From Secundilactobacillus angelensis (lineage in GTDB: Bacteria; Bacillota; Bacilli; Lactobacillales; Lactobacillaceae), in assembly GCF_012641075.1 (NCBI RefSeq), contig NZ_JAAXLJ010000001.1, positions 159,507-223,506 on the forward strand: 64,000 nt of DNA, in the 5' to 3' direction. Positions 1-8,435 of this stretch are shown here, piece by piece. Both the position numbers and the translations under genes were made by a program. Position 1 is the stretch's first letter, and each line of letters starts with the position of its first letter. The notes under the pieces were generated by a model. That model saw only the letters and a list, made by a program, of their open reading frames with translations, ran no database searches and was not told the DNA's origin.

Positions 1-119
1 TGTATTCGGCAGAGTAAACCTAATTTTTACGAGTGAAACGCGTAAATTTGCTCAGTAAGCAACATATGGCATTGGATTCATAATATAATGACATTACTAA
101 CTATAGAGGGGCTTTAAAT

Positions 120-1589
120 ATGTCTTTAAAGGAAACGTTCGTGGAAGAGTTGGAAAATGTTTTGAACATGGTTGGAGGCAAAGATGGTTCCAGAGATAAG
201 TTATATATTACTCGTAAGAATGTAAGTGATAGCTTAACAAAGGGTGAGCAAGGGTTCGGGTTCATTTCCTTTATTCGCAGTGATCAGGCAGTTAGTGGCC
301 GTTACTCAGGACTATCAATCAAAGTGAATCCTGGAGAGAACCACTATCGAATTTCTCTAGATATTGGTAACGAAGGTTTTGGTGATGACTATCAATTAGC
401 AACCTTGCCAGGAACCCGACGCCGATTTCTAAATTTGCAAAGGAACATTATTAGTTATTCTCAGAATCAAGAGGCTGACATTAAGTCGTTTTGCTCCTTG
501 GAATACGGTGATGATGCACCCAAACGACAATTAAAAGATCTCGAAAAAGAATACAAAGCCGATAATATCGACTCACATCCCCAAGACTTGTTTGTAGCAT
601 TCGCAAAAAAGCCTGAGTTGACAGAAGAAATCCGTGATCAATCAAATAATCAGGAAGACTTTTGGCTAATCTTCAAAGCGGTTGTTGCAATTTATGCTGA
701 ATTACGGCAATGGTCAAACAAGGGTGAGACTAAAATAGCTAATAAGTTTATTAGGGCAGTTGATGGTGATCATGATGGCAGCCAAGATGTGTCAGCTTAT
801 ATTCAACAATTATTGAAACATCGTCAATATGTCGTCCTTCAAGGGGCCCCTGGCACTGGAAAAACCTATTTAATGAGCAAATTGAGTGAAAATTACAAAC
901 CGTATTTTACTCAATTTCATGCTGAAACAACCTACTCTGATTTTGTGGGTGGTTACCGGCCAATTACTAATAATGGTCAATTAAGTTATCAGTACTTTGA
1001 AGGTCCACTATTAAAAGCGATTCGTGCAGCAAAGGAAAACGATAGTCAGAAGGTTCTATTGATGATTGACGAAATCAACCGAGCTAATTTAAGTAACGTT
1101 TTAGGCGAAGCATTCTATCTATTTGAAAAGCAAGCTGGTGAGCGTAGAGCTAAAGTACAGCTCGGTGACCCACAGAATCCAATTAGTATTGAAGCCTTAC
1201 CTTCCAATCTGTATGTTATTGCAACTATGAATACGGCTGACCGATCCTTGGCAGTAGTTGATTTTGCCTTACGACGTCGGTTTGCCTGGTACACGATGCA
1301 GCCGCATGCTCTTAAACCAGCTGGCAACCAGACTTTTCATGCAAAACAGTTTGAAGCAATGGACCGCATCTTTCAAACGTACGCAACTAGCGAGGAATTA
1401 ATGCTAGAACCAGGACAAGCCTACTATCTGACTGATTCCGAAAATGCGAATGCTCTGATGAACGACCGCATGCAATATGAACTTCTTCCTCTTATTCGTG
1501 AGTACCTTGAGAATGGGTTAATGACGCAAGCAAAAGATGCCTTGAATCAGTACTTTGTCGATGAACTAAATCAGACATTGTTTATTTAG
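120..1589 (+). CDS. mcrB: McrB-type AAA+ GTPase subunit of a modification-dependent restriction system
   Basis: Predicted motor subunit of an McrBC (type IV) restriction system, which cleaves DNA carrying modified bases. The 489-residue protein has a Walker A motif GAPGTGKT near residues 241-249, a Walker B-like stretch LLMIDEINRA near 314, and the McrB signature MNTADRS near 370 followed by FALRRRFAW. The N-terminal 200 residues probably form the DNA-recognition part, but I do not recognise a named domain there. Start ATG at 120 is preceded by AGAGGGG at about 103-109. The mcrC gene follows after 10 bases, so the two are translated as a pair. Family assignment is firm; the target modification is unknown. 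Confidence 0.92.
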   Translation: MSLKETFVEELENVLNMVGGKDGSRDKLYITRKNVSDSLTKGEQGFGFISFIRSDQAVSGRYSGLSIKVNPGENHYRISLDIGNEGFGDDYQLATLPGTRRRFLNLQRNIISYSQNQEADIKSFCSLEYGDDAPKRQLKDLEKEYKADNIDSHPQDLFVAFAKKPELTEEIRDQSNNQEDFWLIFKAVVAIYAELRQWSNKGETKIANKFIRAVDGDHDGSQDVSAYIQQLLKHRQYVVLQGAPGTGKTYLMSKLSENYKPYFTQFHAETTYSDFVGGYRPITNNGQLSYQYFEGPLLKAIRAAKENDSQKVLLMIDEINRANLSNVLGEAFYLFEKQAGERRAKVQLGDPQNPISIEALPSNLYVIATMNTADRSLAVVDFALRRRFAWYTMQPHALKPAGNQTFHAKQFEAMDRIFQTYATSEELMLEPGQAYYLTDSENANALMNDRMQYELLPLIREYLENGLMTQAKDALNQYFVDELNQTLFI

Positions 1590-1599
1590 GAGGGATATC

Positions 1600-2952
1600 T
1601 TGGGTAAAGATTTTCATGTTTCTACCGTTGAGATACCAACCTTCACAGACTATGTCTACCATCTTCCTAAAAGAATGATCGACCACCGAACACCACTTGA
1701 GGATCAAGCCACTTTTATTGAGTTAAATCGCGAAGCTTTCTTATATTTAAATATTGAAGCTAGACAAGAAAACGGTGAATTGCATCTGTTAACAAATGGT
1801 TATGTAGGGGCAGTCCCATTGCGGATGCCACAGGCGGGCAAGGGAAAAGCAATTACCGATCTCATCGTTAGACCTCGTTATGGCGTTCACGAAACGGATT
1901 GGTTTGCCTGGATGAGCCAAATGGCTGATTTTGCTGGTGTTAGCTTGGCACCAGAGACTGATTCTAGATTGAAATTAACCCGTTCTGAGGGGACACCTAC
2001 TCCGCGTTATTTGATGGCTCAGGAAGTTATCAAAAATATGGTAGCCGTGGTGAAGTCGCGTGACTGGCAGTTGTTTAAGAATGAACGGAAGCTACTCGAA
2101 CGGCCAGTTGGTAGTGTTAACTGGACAAAGTATGCCAAACAAGCAGCGGACCCGCAGAAAAGATTGTTGTTTCCAACCCAAGTTAATGTGATGACTCAAA
2201 ACCACACTGAATTTGAACGAGCTTTGAATGTACTTTCTGAAGCTATTCAGATTATTAATAGTAGATTAACGCCGAATCGGGTTAAACAAAATTGTGCCCA
2301 GAACATAGCTTTCTTGGGGCATCAAATTTCTTTAAATCGCAGTGTAATGCATGAAACAGAACTCTTTCACATTCAGATGCGAGAAAGTGCGGATGTTCAG
2401 AAGTTAAAAGAGTCGCTAAATGTATTTATTCAACAACAGACGAAAAGAGAATATAGCTGGCGGATTGATTTTTCAATGTTGTTTGAGCGATACGTCCAAA
2501 AGATACTGGCACATACCGTTGAACGAGTAGATAACAACACCAGAATTGGGCATACACTAACTCCGCATTATCGCCATCAAGTTTCGCAACTGATGCCAAA
2601 GTATCTCGAACCCGATATGGTGGCTAAATTTGCTGGTGAGAAGATAGTATTAGATGCTAAGTATAAATCATATTTCTACGATCGATTTGGTGAAGGTCAT
2701 GAGAGTCAGCAAGAAAGAATACGGCACGATATTCATCAGATTATTGCGTATACAAGTCTAATCGATGCTAGAACTGCCATCGTCATAGCACCAGTTGATG
2801 GTGACGAAGTTGTTGAAGAAATATCACAGTATGATCGGATTACTGTCGGCGTGTTGGGGATACCACTTGATCATCGACGTGCTAGGGAGTATGAGAGTAG
2901 TATAAGGTTATTTTTTGAGAAAATTACTGAACTTAGTACTGAGAATGATTAA
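1600..2952 (+). CDS. mcrC: McrC nuclease subunit
   Basis: Partner endonuclease of the preceding McrB. The 450-residue protein shows the McrC C-terminal PD-(D/E)xK core, with an acidic residue in LEPDMV and the LDAKYK motif near residue 350, followed by a helix with QERIRHDIHQIIAY. The start is TTG at 1600, preceded by an excellent AGGAGGG at 1588-1594; the preceding gene's TAG lies in the same stretch, so the pair is translationally coupled. No lesions are seen, so the McrBC pair looks functional. In the wider context it sits directly upstream of a BREX operon. Confidence 0.9.
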   Translation: MGKDFHVSTVEIPTFTDYVYHLPKRMIDHRTPLEDQATFIELNREAFLYLNIEARQENGELHLLTNGYVGAVPLRMPQAGKGKAITDLIVRPRYGVHETDWFAWMSQMADFAGVSLAPETDSRLKLTRSEGTPTPRYLMAQEVIKNMVAVVKSRDWQLFKNERKLLERPVGSVNWTKYAKQAADPQKRLLFPTQVNVMTQNHTEFERALNVLSEAIQIINSRLTPNRVKQNCAQNIAFLGHQISLNRSVMHETELFHIQMRESADVQKLKESLNVFIQQQTKREYSWRIDFSMLFERYVQKILAHTVERVDNNTRIGHTLTPHYRHQVSQLMPKYLEPDMVAKFAGEKIVLDAKYKSYFYDRFGEGHESQQERIRHDIHQIIAYTSLIDARTAIVIAPVDGDEVVEEISQYDRITVGVLGIPLDHRRAREYESSIRLFFEKITELSTEND

Positions 2953-2997
2953 TGCTTTTTGTAGAAGAGTATAATGACATTGTAGGCAGGCAATTAT

Positions 2998-3377
2998 ATG
3001 AAAAAATTATTATTAGCAATGGCGTTATCATTTGGATTTACTTTTGTTGGTGGGACACCGTGTATGCACAGAATCTCCATCAAAATGTGCCACACACATA
3101 TAGAGGTACATGGAAGTTAGCAAAGTCTTCGTGGTCATGGAAAGGTGAGTCTAAAACGCTAGTTGTTAAGTCCCGATATGTGAAACATCCTGTATTTACA
3201 TTAGGTGGTAGACGGCTGGGCGTTCATGTAGGTAAAAAGTACGTTTCGCTTTATCAGCTTAATTCTCACGGCAAACGAGCAGGAGAAAACTTTATTTTGG
3301 GGAAAGCTCGTTATAAGGGGCATGCAGCCATCCATGTTATATTCGATACAGCTTCACAGTATTACGTTAGAAAGTAA
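2998..3377 (+). pseudogene. small secreted protein gene broken by a one-base deletion
   Basis: From ATG 2998 (GGCAGG upstream) the sequence encodes a typical Sec signal peptide beginning MKKLLLAMALSFGFTFVGG. Around 3058-3060 the frame must shift by one base to continue into VYAQNLHQNVPHTYRGTW and an intact 100-residue tail ending at 3377. The total length is 380 bases, one short of 127 codons, so a single missing base in the ACACCGTG stretch explains it. The restored product would be about 126 residues with likely cleavage after VYA. The mature part is small, basic and rich in Trp/Tyr/Lys; I do not recognise its function. An alternative is translation from TTG/ATG sites near 2952 without a signal peptide, which seems less likely. 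Confidence 0.6.
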
Positions 3378-3474
3378 TTTTTAAATGTTAAAAACTGAGT
3401 TTCTATAAACATTTCTAACGCATTTTTTCGCTGTAGTTATATTTATTTTCGCATTAATTAAGAGGGGTTACATC

Positions 3475-3600
3475 TTGAGTATCGGTTACGCCAAAACTTA
3501 AGGTTGCAGCCCCTTTGGTGTGCCAATTCGTATTATTACTTTAGTGATGTTGTTCCTTGTATTTGTACATGGTAATCTAAAATCAATGGACTTAAAATAA
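3475..3600 (+). other. possible small membrane peptide ORF interrupted by TAA
   Basis: A TTG at 3475 is preceded by AGAGGGG at 3461-3467 and reads LSIGYAKT, then TAA at 3499, then continues in the same frame to 3600 as GCSPFGVPIRIITLVMLFLV and a short polar tail. The second part is a plausible single transmembrane helix. It could be a decayed small membrane peptide or toxin-like gene, or chance. The rest of 3378-3647 holds no gene; a 9-base inverted repeat (CGTTAGAAA at 3364 with TTTCTAACG near 3411) followed by a T run may act as a weak terminator. Confidence 0.25.
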
Positions 3601-3647
3601 GGTGGTCAGAAGTTGAACTGCAATAGTCATTACAATGGGGTGTAAAA

Positions 3648-4250
3648 ATGGATGAGTATTCTGCTGGTGCTGTTAAATACGGCTTTTGGTTTAATGAGTT
3701 TGATCAATTAATTCGGTGGGTTCTTGATGGCACATCAGATCAATCAATTAAGGATCAATTACAAGATGGTGTTTTTCTTAAACAAAAATCACGGCAACGT
3801 TCTTTGAACGTGACCTCAAGATTATTAACGCGAATCCATTCATTAACTACAGAACTTCAGAAATTATATCCAGATTTAGACCGTGATAATCAGCGATTAT
3901 TAGTGCTAATTAGCATTATGAATACTGATCGATTAATTCATGATTTTATGATTACTTGTTTTAAAGATGCAGTGGTATTGGGTGATGAGCGGTTGCAAGA
4001 CTATGAATTAGATGCTTTCTTTACACGAATGCAAGCCACTCATGAAAGCATTGCCAAATGGCAAGACCAAACAATTACCAGATTAAAGGGGACAATTCGT
4101 AACTACCTCAGAGAATCAGGCATTGTTCGTTCGGAAGGTGATGATTTGGTTTTACGCCGTCCATTACTTGATCCAAGACTAATAGATGCACTTGTGAATG
4201 CATCATTACAGGAATATTTAGTAACTTTCACAGGGAGGACATATGAGTGA
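3648..4250 (+). CDS. brxA: BREX protein BrxA (DUF1819 family)
   Basis: First gene of the type 1 BREX phage-exclusion operon. The 200-residue product fits the usual BrxA length and is a small helical protein. Known BrxA proteins are DNA-binding inner-membrane-associated-like factors whose exact role in exclusion is unclear. Identification rests on size, overall character and position immediately before brxB, brxC, pglX, pglZ and brxL. The start ATG at 3648 has TGGGGTG 6 bases upstream. The end overlaps brxB by 8 bases, indicating translational coupling. No lesion seen. Confidence 0.88.
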   Translation: MDEYSAGAVKYGFWFNEFDQLIRWVLDGTSDQSIKDQLQDGVFLKQKSRQRSLNVTSRLLTRIHSLTTELQKLYPDLDRDNQRLLVLISIMNTDRLIHDFMITCFKDAVVLGDERLQDYELDAFFTRMQATHESIAKWQDQTITRLKGTIRNYLRESGIVRSEGDDLVLRRPLLDPRLIDALVNASLQEYLVTFTGRTYE

Positions 4251-4848
4251 TTTAGATAACGATTTTAAACGGTTAGAGCAAAAAATTGGGCAAAAAGAAT
4301 TTCAGCAGAACCGCGGCTTGTCTAATGAAGTCGGATACTACATTTTTGACTATCGACCAGAAGATGAATTACGGGTTCGAGAATACGTTAAAAACATTGC
4401 TAATCGTTCAACTGTTGCCACGATAGGTGCCAATGTAAAAATTTTTAATTTGTATGATTTGATGATGGAGATCTTAGATGATTTTGGTTATACAGCTGGA
4501 TTTGAAGATCTTGAAAAGAACTTTGGCATGACTCATGTAATTGAGGAAGTCAATAATATCTTGGAAATGAACGAAGAGCATAATCTCATCGTTAAACGCA
4601 TTGAGTCACAGCTTTCTGATGATGAGCCAACAATTATTTTTATTACCGGAGTCGGAGAAGTATTTCCATTATTGCGATCGCATAAAGTGTTAAACACTAT
4701 GAATCAAGTAATTGATCAATCTCCCGTTATTATGTTTTATCCTGGCAAGTATGATGGCCTTCACTTACGGATGTTTGGTGAGCTTGAGGACGATAATTAT
4801 TACCGGGCATTTAGTTTGAGAATGGAGTGGAACGAACGTGAAGATTAA
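4243..4848 (+). CDS. brxB: BREX protein BrxB (DUF1788 family)
   Basis: Second BREX gene, 201 residues. The sequence contains the family-typical core IIFITGVGEVFPLLRSHKVL followed by VIMFYPGKYDG, which resembles a Rossmann-like domain of the DUF1788 family. Its molecular role in BREX is not settled in the literature I know. ATG at 4243 has GGGAGG at 4234-4239, lying inside the last codons of brxA. The gene overlaps brxC by 11 bases. Intact. Confidence 0.9.
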   Translation: MSDLDNDFKRLEQKIGQKEFQQNRGLSNEVGYYIFDYRPEDELRVREYVKNIANRSTVATIGANVKIFNLYDLMMEILDDFGYTAGFEDLEKNFGMTHVIEEVNNILEMNEEHNLIVKRIESQLSDDEPTIIFITGVGEVFPLLRSHKVLNTMNQVIDQSPVIMFYPGKYDGLHLRMFGELEDDNYYRAFSLRMEWNERED

Positions 4849-7800
4849 AGAGTTATTTGCAAAGCCAATTGATCGCGATATTCAAGGGGTGATCAAGGTT
4901 GGGCAAGAAGATGATAAGCGTGTTCGTCAGGAATTGGAAGAATATGTTGTCACTCGAGAATTACAAGAACAGTTCGCAAACTTTTTTACAGCCTATGAGA
5001 AAGCATTACAGGGACCGACAGATGATATGGGTGTGTGGATTTCTGGGTTTTTTGGTTCTGGGAAATCGCATTTCTTAAAAATTATTTCTTATATTCTAGA
5101 AAACCGTCAAGTAGATGGGCAACCTGCCGTTACCTTTTTTAAGGATAAAATTACTGATCCTATGACATACAACCGCATGGAACGTGCTGCTGGATCAGAT
5201 ACTCAGGTTATTCTGTTTAACATTGATTCAAAAGCTAAGAGTGGTGAAAAGCAGGAGAATAGTGTCATTATTAATGTTTTTCTCGATGTTTTTAATGAGA
5301 TGCAGGGGTACTCAGATAAAAATGCTTGGATTGCAGATCTTGAACGTCAATTAGATCAATCTGGTGATTATGAAGCATTTAAGAACAAATATAAAGAGTT
5401 AGAGAAGAATCACCTTAGCTGGGACATTGGACGTGACCATTATTCAATGAATATGGGAACGATCAAAGATACTTTAGTGCAATTAAATATCAAGTCTGAA
5501 GGTGATGCTCAAGGCATTATAGACAGTATTATGCAGCCTTATCAAATTAATCTTAGCTCGTTTGCGAAGCTAGTTAATGATTTCTGCGATAAAACAGGGA
5601 AAAGATTGACCTTTATGGTGGATGAAGTAGGTCAATTCGTGGGTAAAAGCGAGCAACGAATGCTGAATCTACAAACTCTTGTTGAAGAGCTAGGAACAGC
5701 TACTCATGGTAAGGCCTGGGTTATCGTGACCTCTCAACAAGCGATTAATGAAGTTACTGCAAATATCAATGGCCAAGATTTTTCTAAAATTCAAGGACGT
5801 TTCAAGACTAGAATTGCAATGAGTTCTGCTAATGTCGATGAAGTAATTAAACGACGATTACTAGAGAAAACGGACAGTGCACACCAGGAATTATCAGGCG
5901 TCTATGAAGCTAATGCTGCCTCTCTTAATAATGCGATTGATTTCGATGATGGACCAACTCGGCAAAAATTCACTAATGGTGCTGAATTTGCTGAAAATTA
6001 TCCGTTTGTACCATATCAATTTCAATTATTACAACATGTTTTAACCGCTGTCCGGACCCATGGCTCAGATGGTAAACATTTGTCTGAAGGGGAACGGTCG
6101 ATGCTGTCCATTTTCCAAGAATCAGCAAGACGATTGATGAACGATGAAGAGGGTAAGTTAGTCCCATTTTCACTTTTCTTCGAGGGACTCGTTCAATTTC
6201 TTGATCATACCCACCGAATTGTTATTGAAAATGCACGTGATAATAGTACTTTGAATCCTGATAAAGAAAAGAATCCATTGACGCTTCAAGTATTGAAAGT
6301 CCTGTTCATGGTAAAATATTTAGATAATTTTGAAGCTACTGAGAATAACATAGTCACGTTAATGATCGACGAGATTAACGTTGATCGAATTGAACTCACG
6401 AAAAATGTCCACGCTGCATTGTTGGCACTTCAACATGAAGGAATCGTTGAAAAGCACTTTGAAGATTATATTTTTCTGACGGATGCTGAACAAGATATCA
6501 ATACTGGAATTGAAAAACAAGAGATTAATTCAGCAGATATTACCAATACACTGCAACAGTTATTATTCAATAATAAAGAAATTGCAGAAAAGTATAATTA
6601 TCCTAAACTACACAACCGCTATAGTTTTAATTTCAACCGATTTTTGGATGGTAAACCATATGGTAAATATAACAATCAGCTCAATATTAAACTATTTACA
6701 CCGCTGAGTGATTATTTTGGTGATGAATTGACTTATGCTCAAGAAACAACGGTTCCGGGGAGCTTAGTTATAGCAATGCCAAACGATCGAAGCTACATTG
6801 ACCACATTACTCGATCATTAAAAATTAAACAGTATATTTTAAGTAATACCAATAATCAAGAATCTCGTTTTCGATTATTGATTGATGAACGGCAAAGTGA
6901 ACGGGTTCAAATAGATAAAAAAGCCGAACAGCAACTATTTAATGCACTAGAAAGCGCTACTTTATATGTTTCAGGAGCACCTATTAAGAGCAAACACGAT
7001 TTTAAAAATCGTTGTGAAGAAGCTGAAAAAGCTGTTGTAGACGATGCTTACCGTAAGTTGAGTTATATCGAGGTTGCTAAAGATGCTCATGATATTACGC
7101 AGTTGTTTGCAGATGAAGGAATGGTCTCAACTGATGAAAATAGTACGGCGGTTGCTGAAGTTTCGGACTATCTACAACAAAAAGCCCAAGCAGGTAGTCA
7201 ACATTCAACATTGAAGTCTGTACTGACTCGCTTTCAAGATATTCCTTACGGTTATACAGAAGCGGATACGGAATGGCTAGTGGCTTCTTTATTTAAGCAA
7301 GGAAATATTAAAGTTAGCCTGAATGGTGAAAGCATCAGTCCAATCTCCACACCGGCTTCTCAAATTACAGAATATCTTACCAAAAAGCAATTTTCAGAAA
7401 AGATAGCAATTCAATGTCGCAAAGAAGTTGCTCCTCGTGATTTGAAAAAATTAAGAGAAGTTGCAGGTGATGTTTTTAATAAAAAAACCTTTAGTTCGGA
7501 TGATGCAGAGACGGTAGCAACTGAAACACGGACAAAGGTAAAATCTGACTATGAATTATTAACTAATTTTGAAAACATGAATAAATTTTTCCCTGGCCAT
7601 GATATTTTACAACAAGGGGAAAAATTAATACATGAGTTGGCAATAACCAGTGATACTGATTCATTTATAAACATTGTCGTTTCTAAAGCTGAGGACTTAC
7701 TCGATTGGTATGATGACTACGAAGAAAGAGGTATTAGAGATTTCTACTTCAGTGCTGAAATGCAGAAAATTTGGCAAGCAGGTCTAAATGACTTAGAAAT

Positions 7801-8413
7801 TTACGATAATTCCCATGACTTTATAGCTGATGCAGAACTTGAAGAAATTATTCAAAAGCTTCAAAAATTATTGAATTCCAACCGTGCTGATAATAATGTA
7901 CGTGAGATTAATAAATTAGATCAACAGTTTGATGTAAAGTTTAGTCAAGTTTTTGATGCTAAATTAGCGAATAAACTTACAGAAATTGAAAACATACAGC
8001 AAAATGGGTTAGATTTTTTAAAGCGATCTGAAGTGGCGACAGATAAATTACTGAAACCACAACAACGTTTTGATTCAATGATTGAAACTATTAAAAAAGA
8101 TGCTAAAGAAGCTAAAACGTTGAATGCTTTAACGATCACCTCTAATCGTGCAGATGCTGTTTTTGACCAATTGACTAATACAGTTGAAATATTGATAAAG
8201 GAACAAGAGCCCGATCCGGATCCATTAACACCGCCAACAGACGATGTTAAGCCAGCTAAAAAATCAATTGAAACTGTACGGGTCAGAGATGTAGTTAATA
8301 CTAATCAATGGCATATTACTAGTGAGGCGGACATTAAGAATTACCTTAATTCTTTGGAACAACAATTAAAGATAAAATTATCTGATACTAACGAAATTAA
8401 CGTTAAATTCTAA
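4838..8413 (+). CDS. brxC: BREX ATPase BrxC/PglY
   Basis: Large P-loop ATPase of the BREX system, 1191 residues, matching the family length. It carries Walker A GFFGSGKS near residues 70-77 in the typical WISGFFGSGKSHF context, and a Walker B-like MVDEVGQFVGKS near 260. The long C-terminal half is charged and probably partly coiled. It begins at GTG 4838 (MKIKELFAKPIDRDI), overlapping brxB; no better start exists nearby. BrxC is needed for exclusion and probably forms a complex with BrxB and PglZ. No frameshift or missing motif is visible, unlike the downstream pglX. Confidence 0.93.
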   Translation: MKIKELFAKPIDRDIQGVIKVGQEDDKRVRQELEEYVVTRELQEQFANFFTAYEKALQGPTDDMGVWISGFFGSGKSHFLKIISYILENRQVDGQPAVTFFKDKITDPMTYNRMERAAGSDTQVILFNIDSKAKSGEKQENSVIINVFLDVFNEMQGYSDKNAWIADLERQLDQSGDYEAFKNKYKELEKNHLSWDIGRDHYSMNMGTIKDTLVQLNIKSEGDAQGIIDSIMQPYQINLSSFAKLVNDFCDKTGKRLTFMVDEVGQFVGKSEQRMLNLQTLVEELGTATHGKAWVIVTSQQAINEVTANINGQDFSKIQGRFKTRIAMSSANVDEVIKRRLLEKTDSAHQELSGVYEANAASLNNAIDFDDGPTRQKFTNGAEFAENYPFVPYQFQLLQHVLTAVRTHGSDGKHLSEGERSMLSIFQESARRLMNDEEGKLVPFSLFFEGLVQFLDHTHRIVIENARDNSTLNPDKEKNPLTLQVLKVLFMVKYLDNFEATENNIVTLMIDEINVDRIELTKNVHAALLALQHEGIVEKHFEDYIFLTDAEQDINTGIEKQEINSADITNTLQQLLFNNKEIAEKYNYPKLHNRYSFNFNRFLDGKPYGKYNNQLNIKLFTPLSDYFGDELTYAQETTVPGSLVIAMPNDRSYIDHITRSLKIKQYILSNTNNQESRFRLLIDERQSERVQIDKKAEQQLFNALESATLYVSGAPIKSKHDFKNRCEEAEKAVVDDAYRKLSYIEVAKDAHDITQLFADEGMVSTDENSTAVAEVSDYLQQKAQAGSQHSTLKSVLTRFQDIPYGYTEADTEWLVASLFKQGNIKVSLNGESISPISTPASQITEYLTKKQFSEKIAIQCRKEVAPRDLKKLREVAGDVFNKKTFSSDDAETVATETRTKVKSDYELLTNFENMNKFFPGHDILQQGEKLIHELAITSDTDSFINIVVSKAEDLLDWYDDYEERGIRDFYFSAEMQKIWQAGLNDLEIYDNSHDFIADAELEEIIQKLQKLLNSNRADNNVREINKLDQQFDVKFSQVFDAKLANKLTEIENIQQNGLDFLKRSEVATDKLLKPQQRFDSMIETIKKDAKEAKTLNALTITSNRADAVFDQLTNTVEILIKEQEPDPDPLTPPTDDVKPAKKSIETVRVRDVVNTNQWHITSEADIKNYLNSLEQQLKIKLSDTNEINVKF

Positions 8414-8435
8414 CTTGACTGAACGGAGAAATTAA

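Noticed and set aside
1..119. Promoter of mcrB.
   Set aside because: A TATAAT exists at 84-89, but no -35 is found at proper spacing, so it is not listed as a feature.
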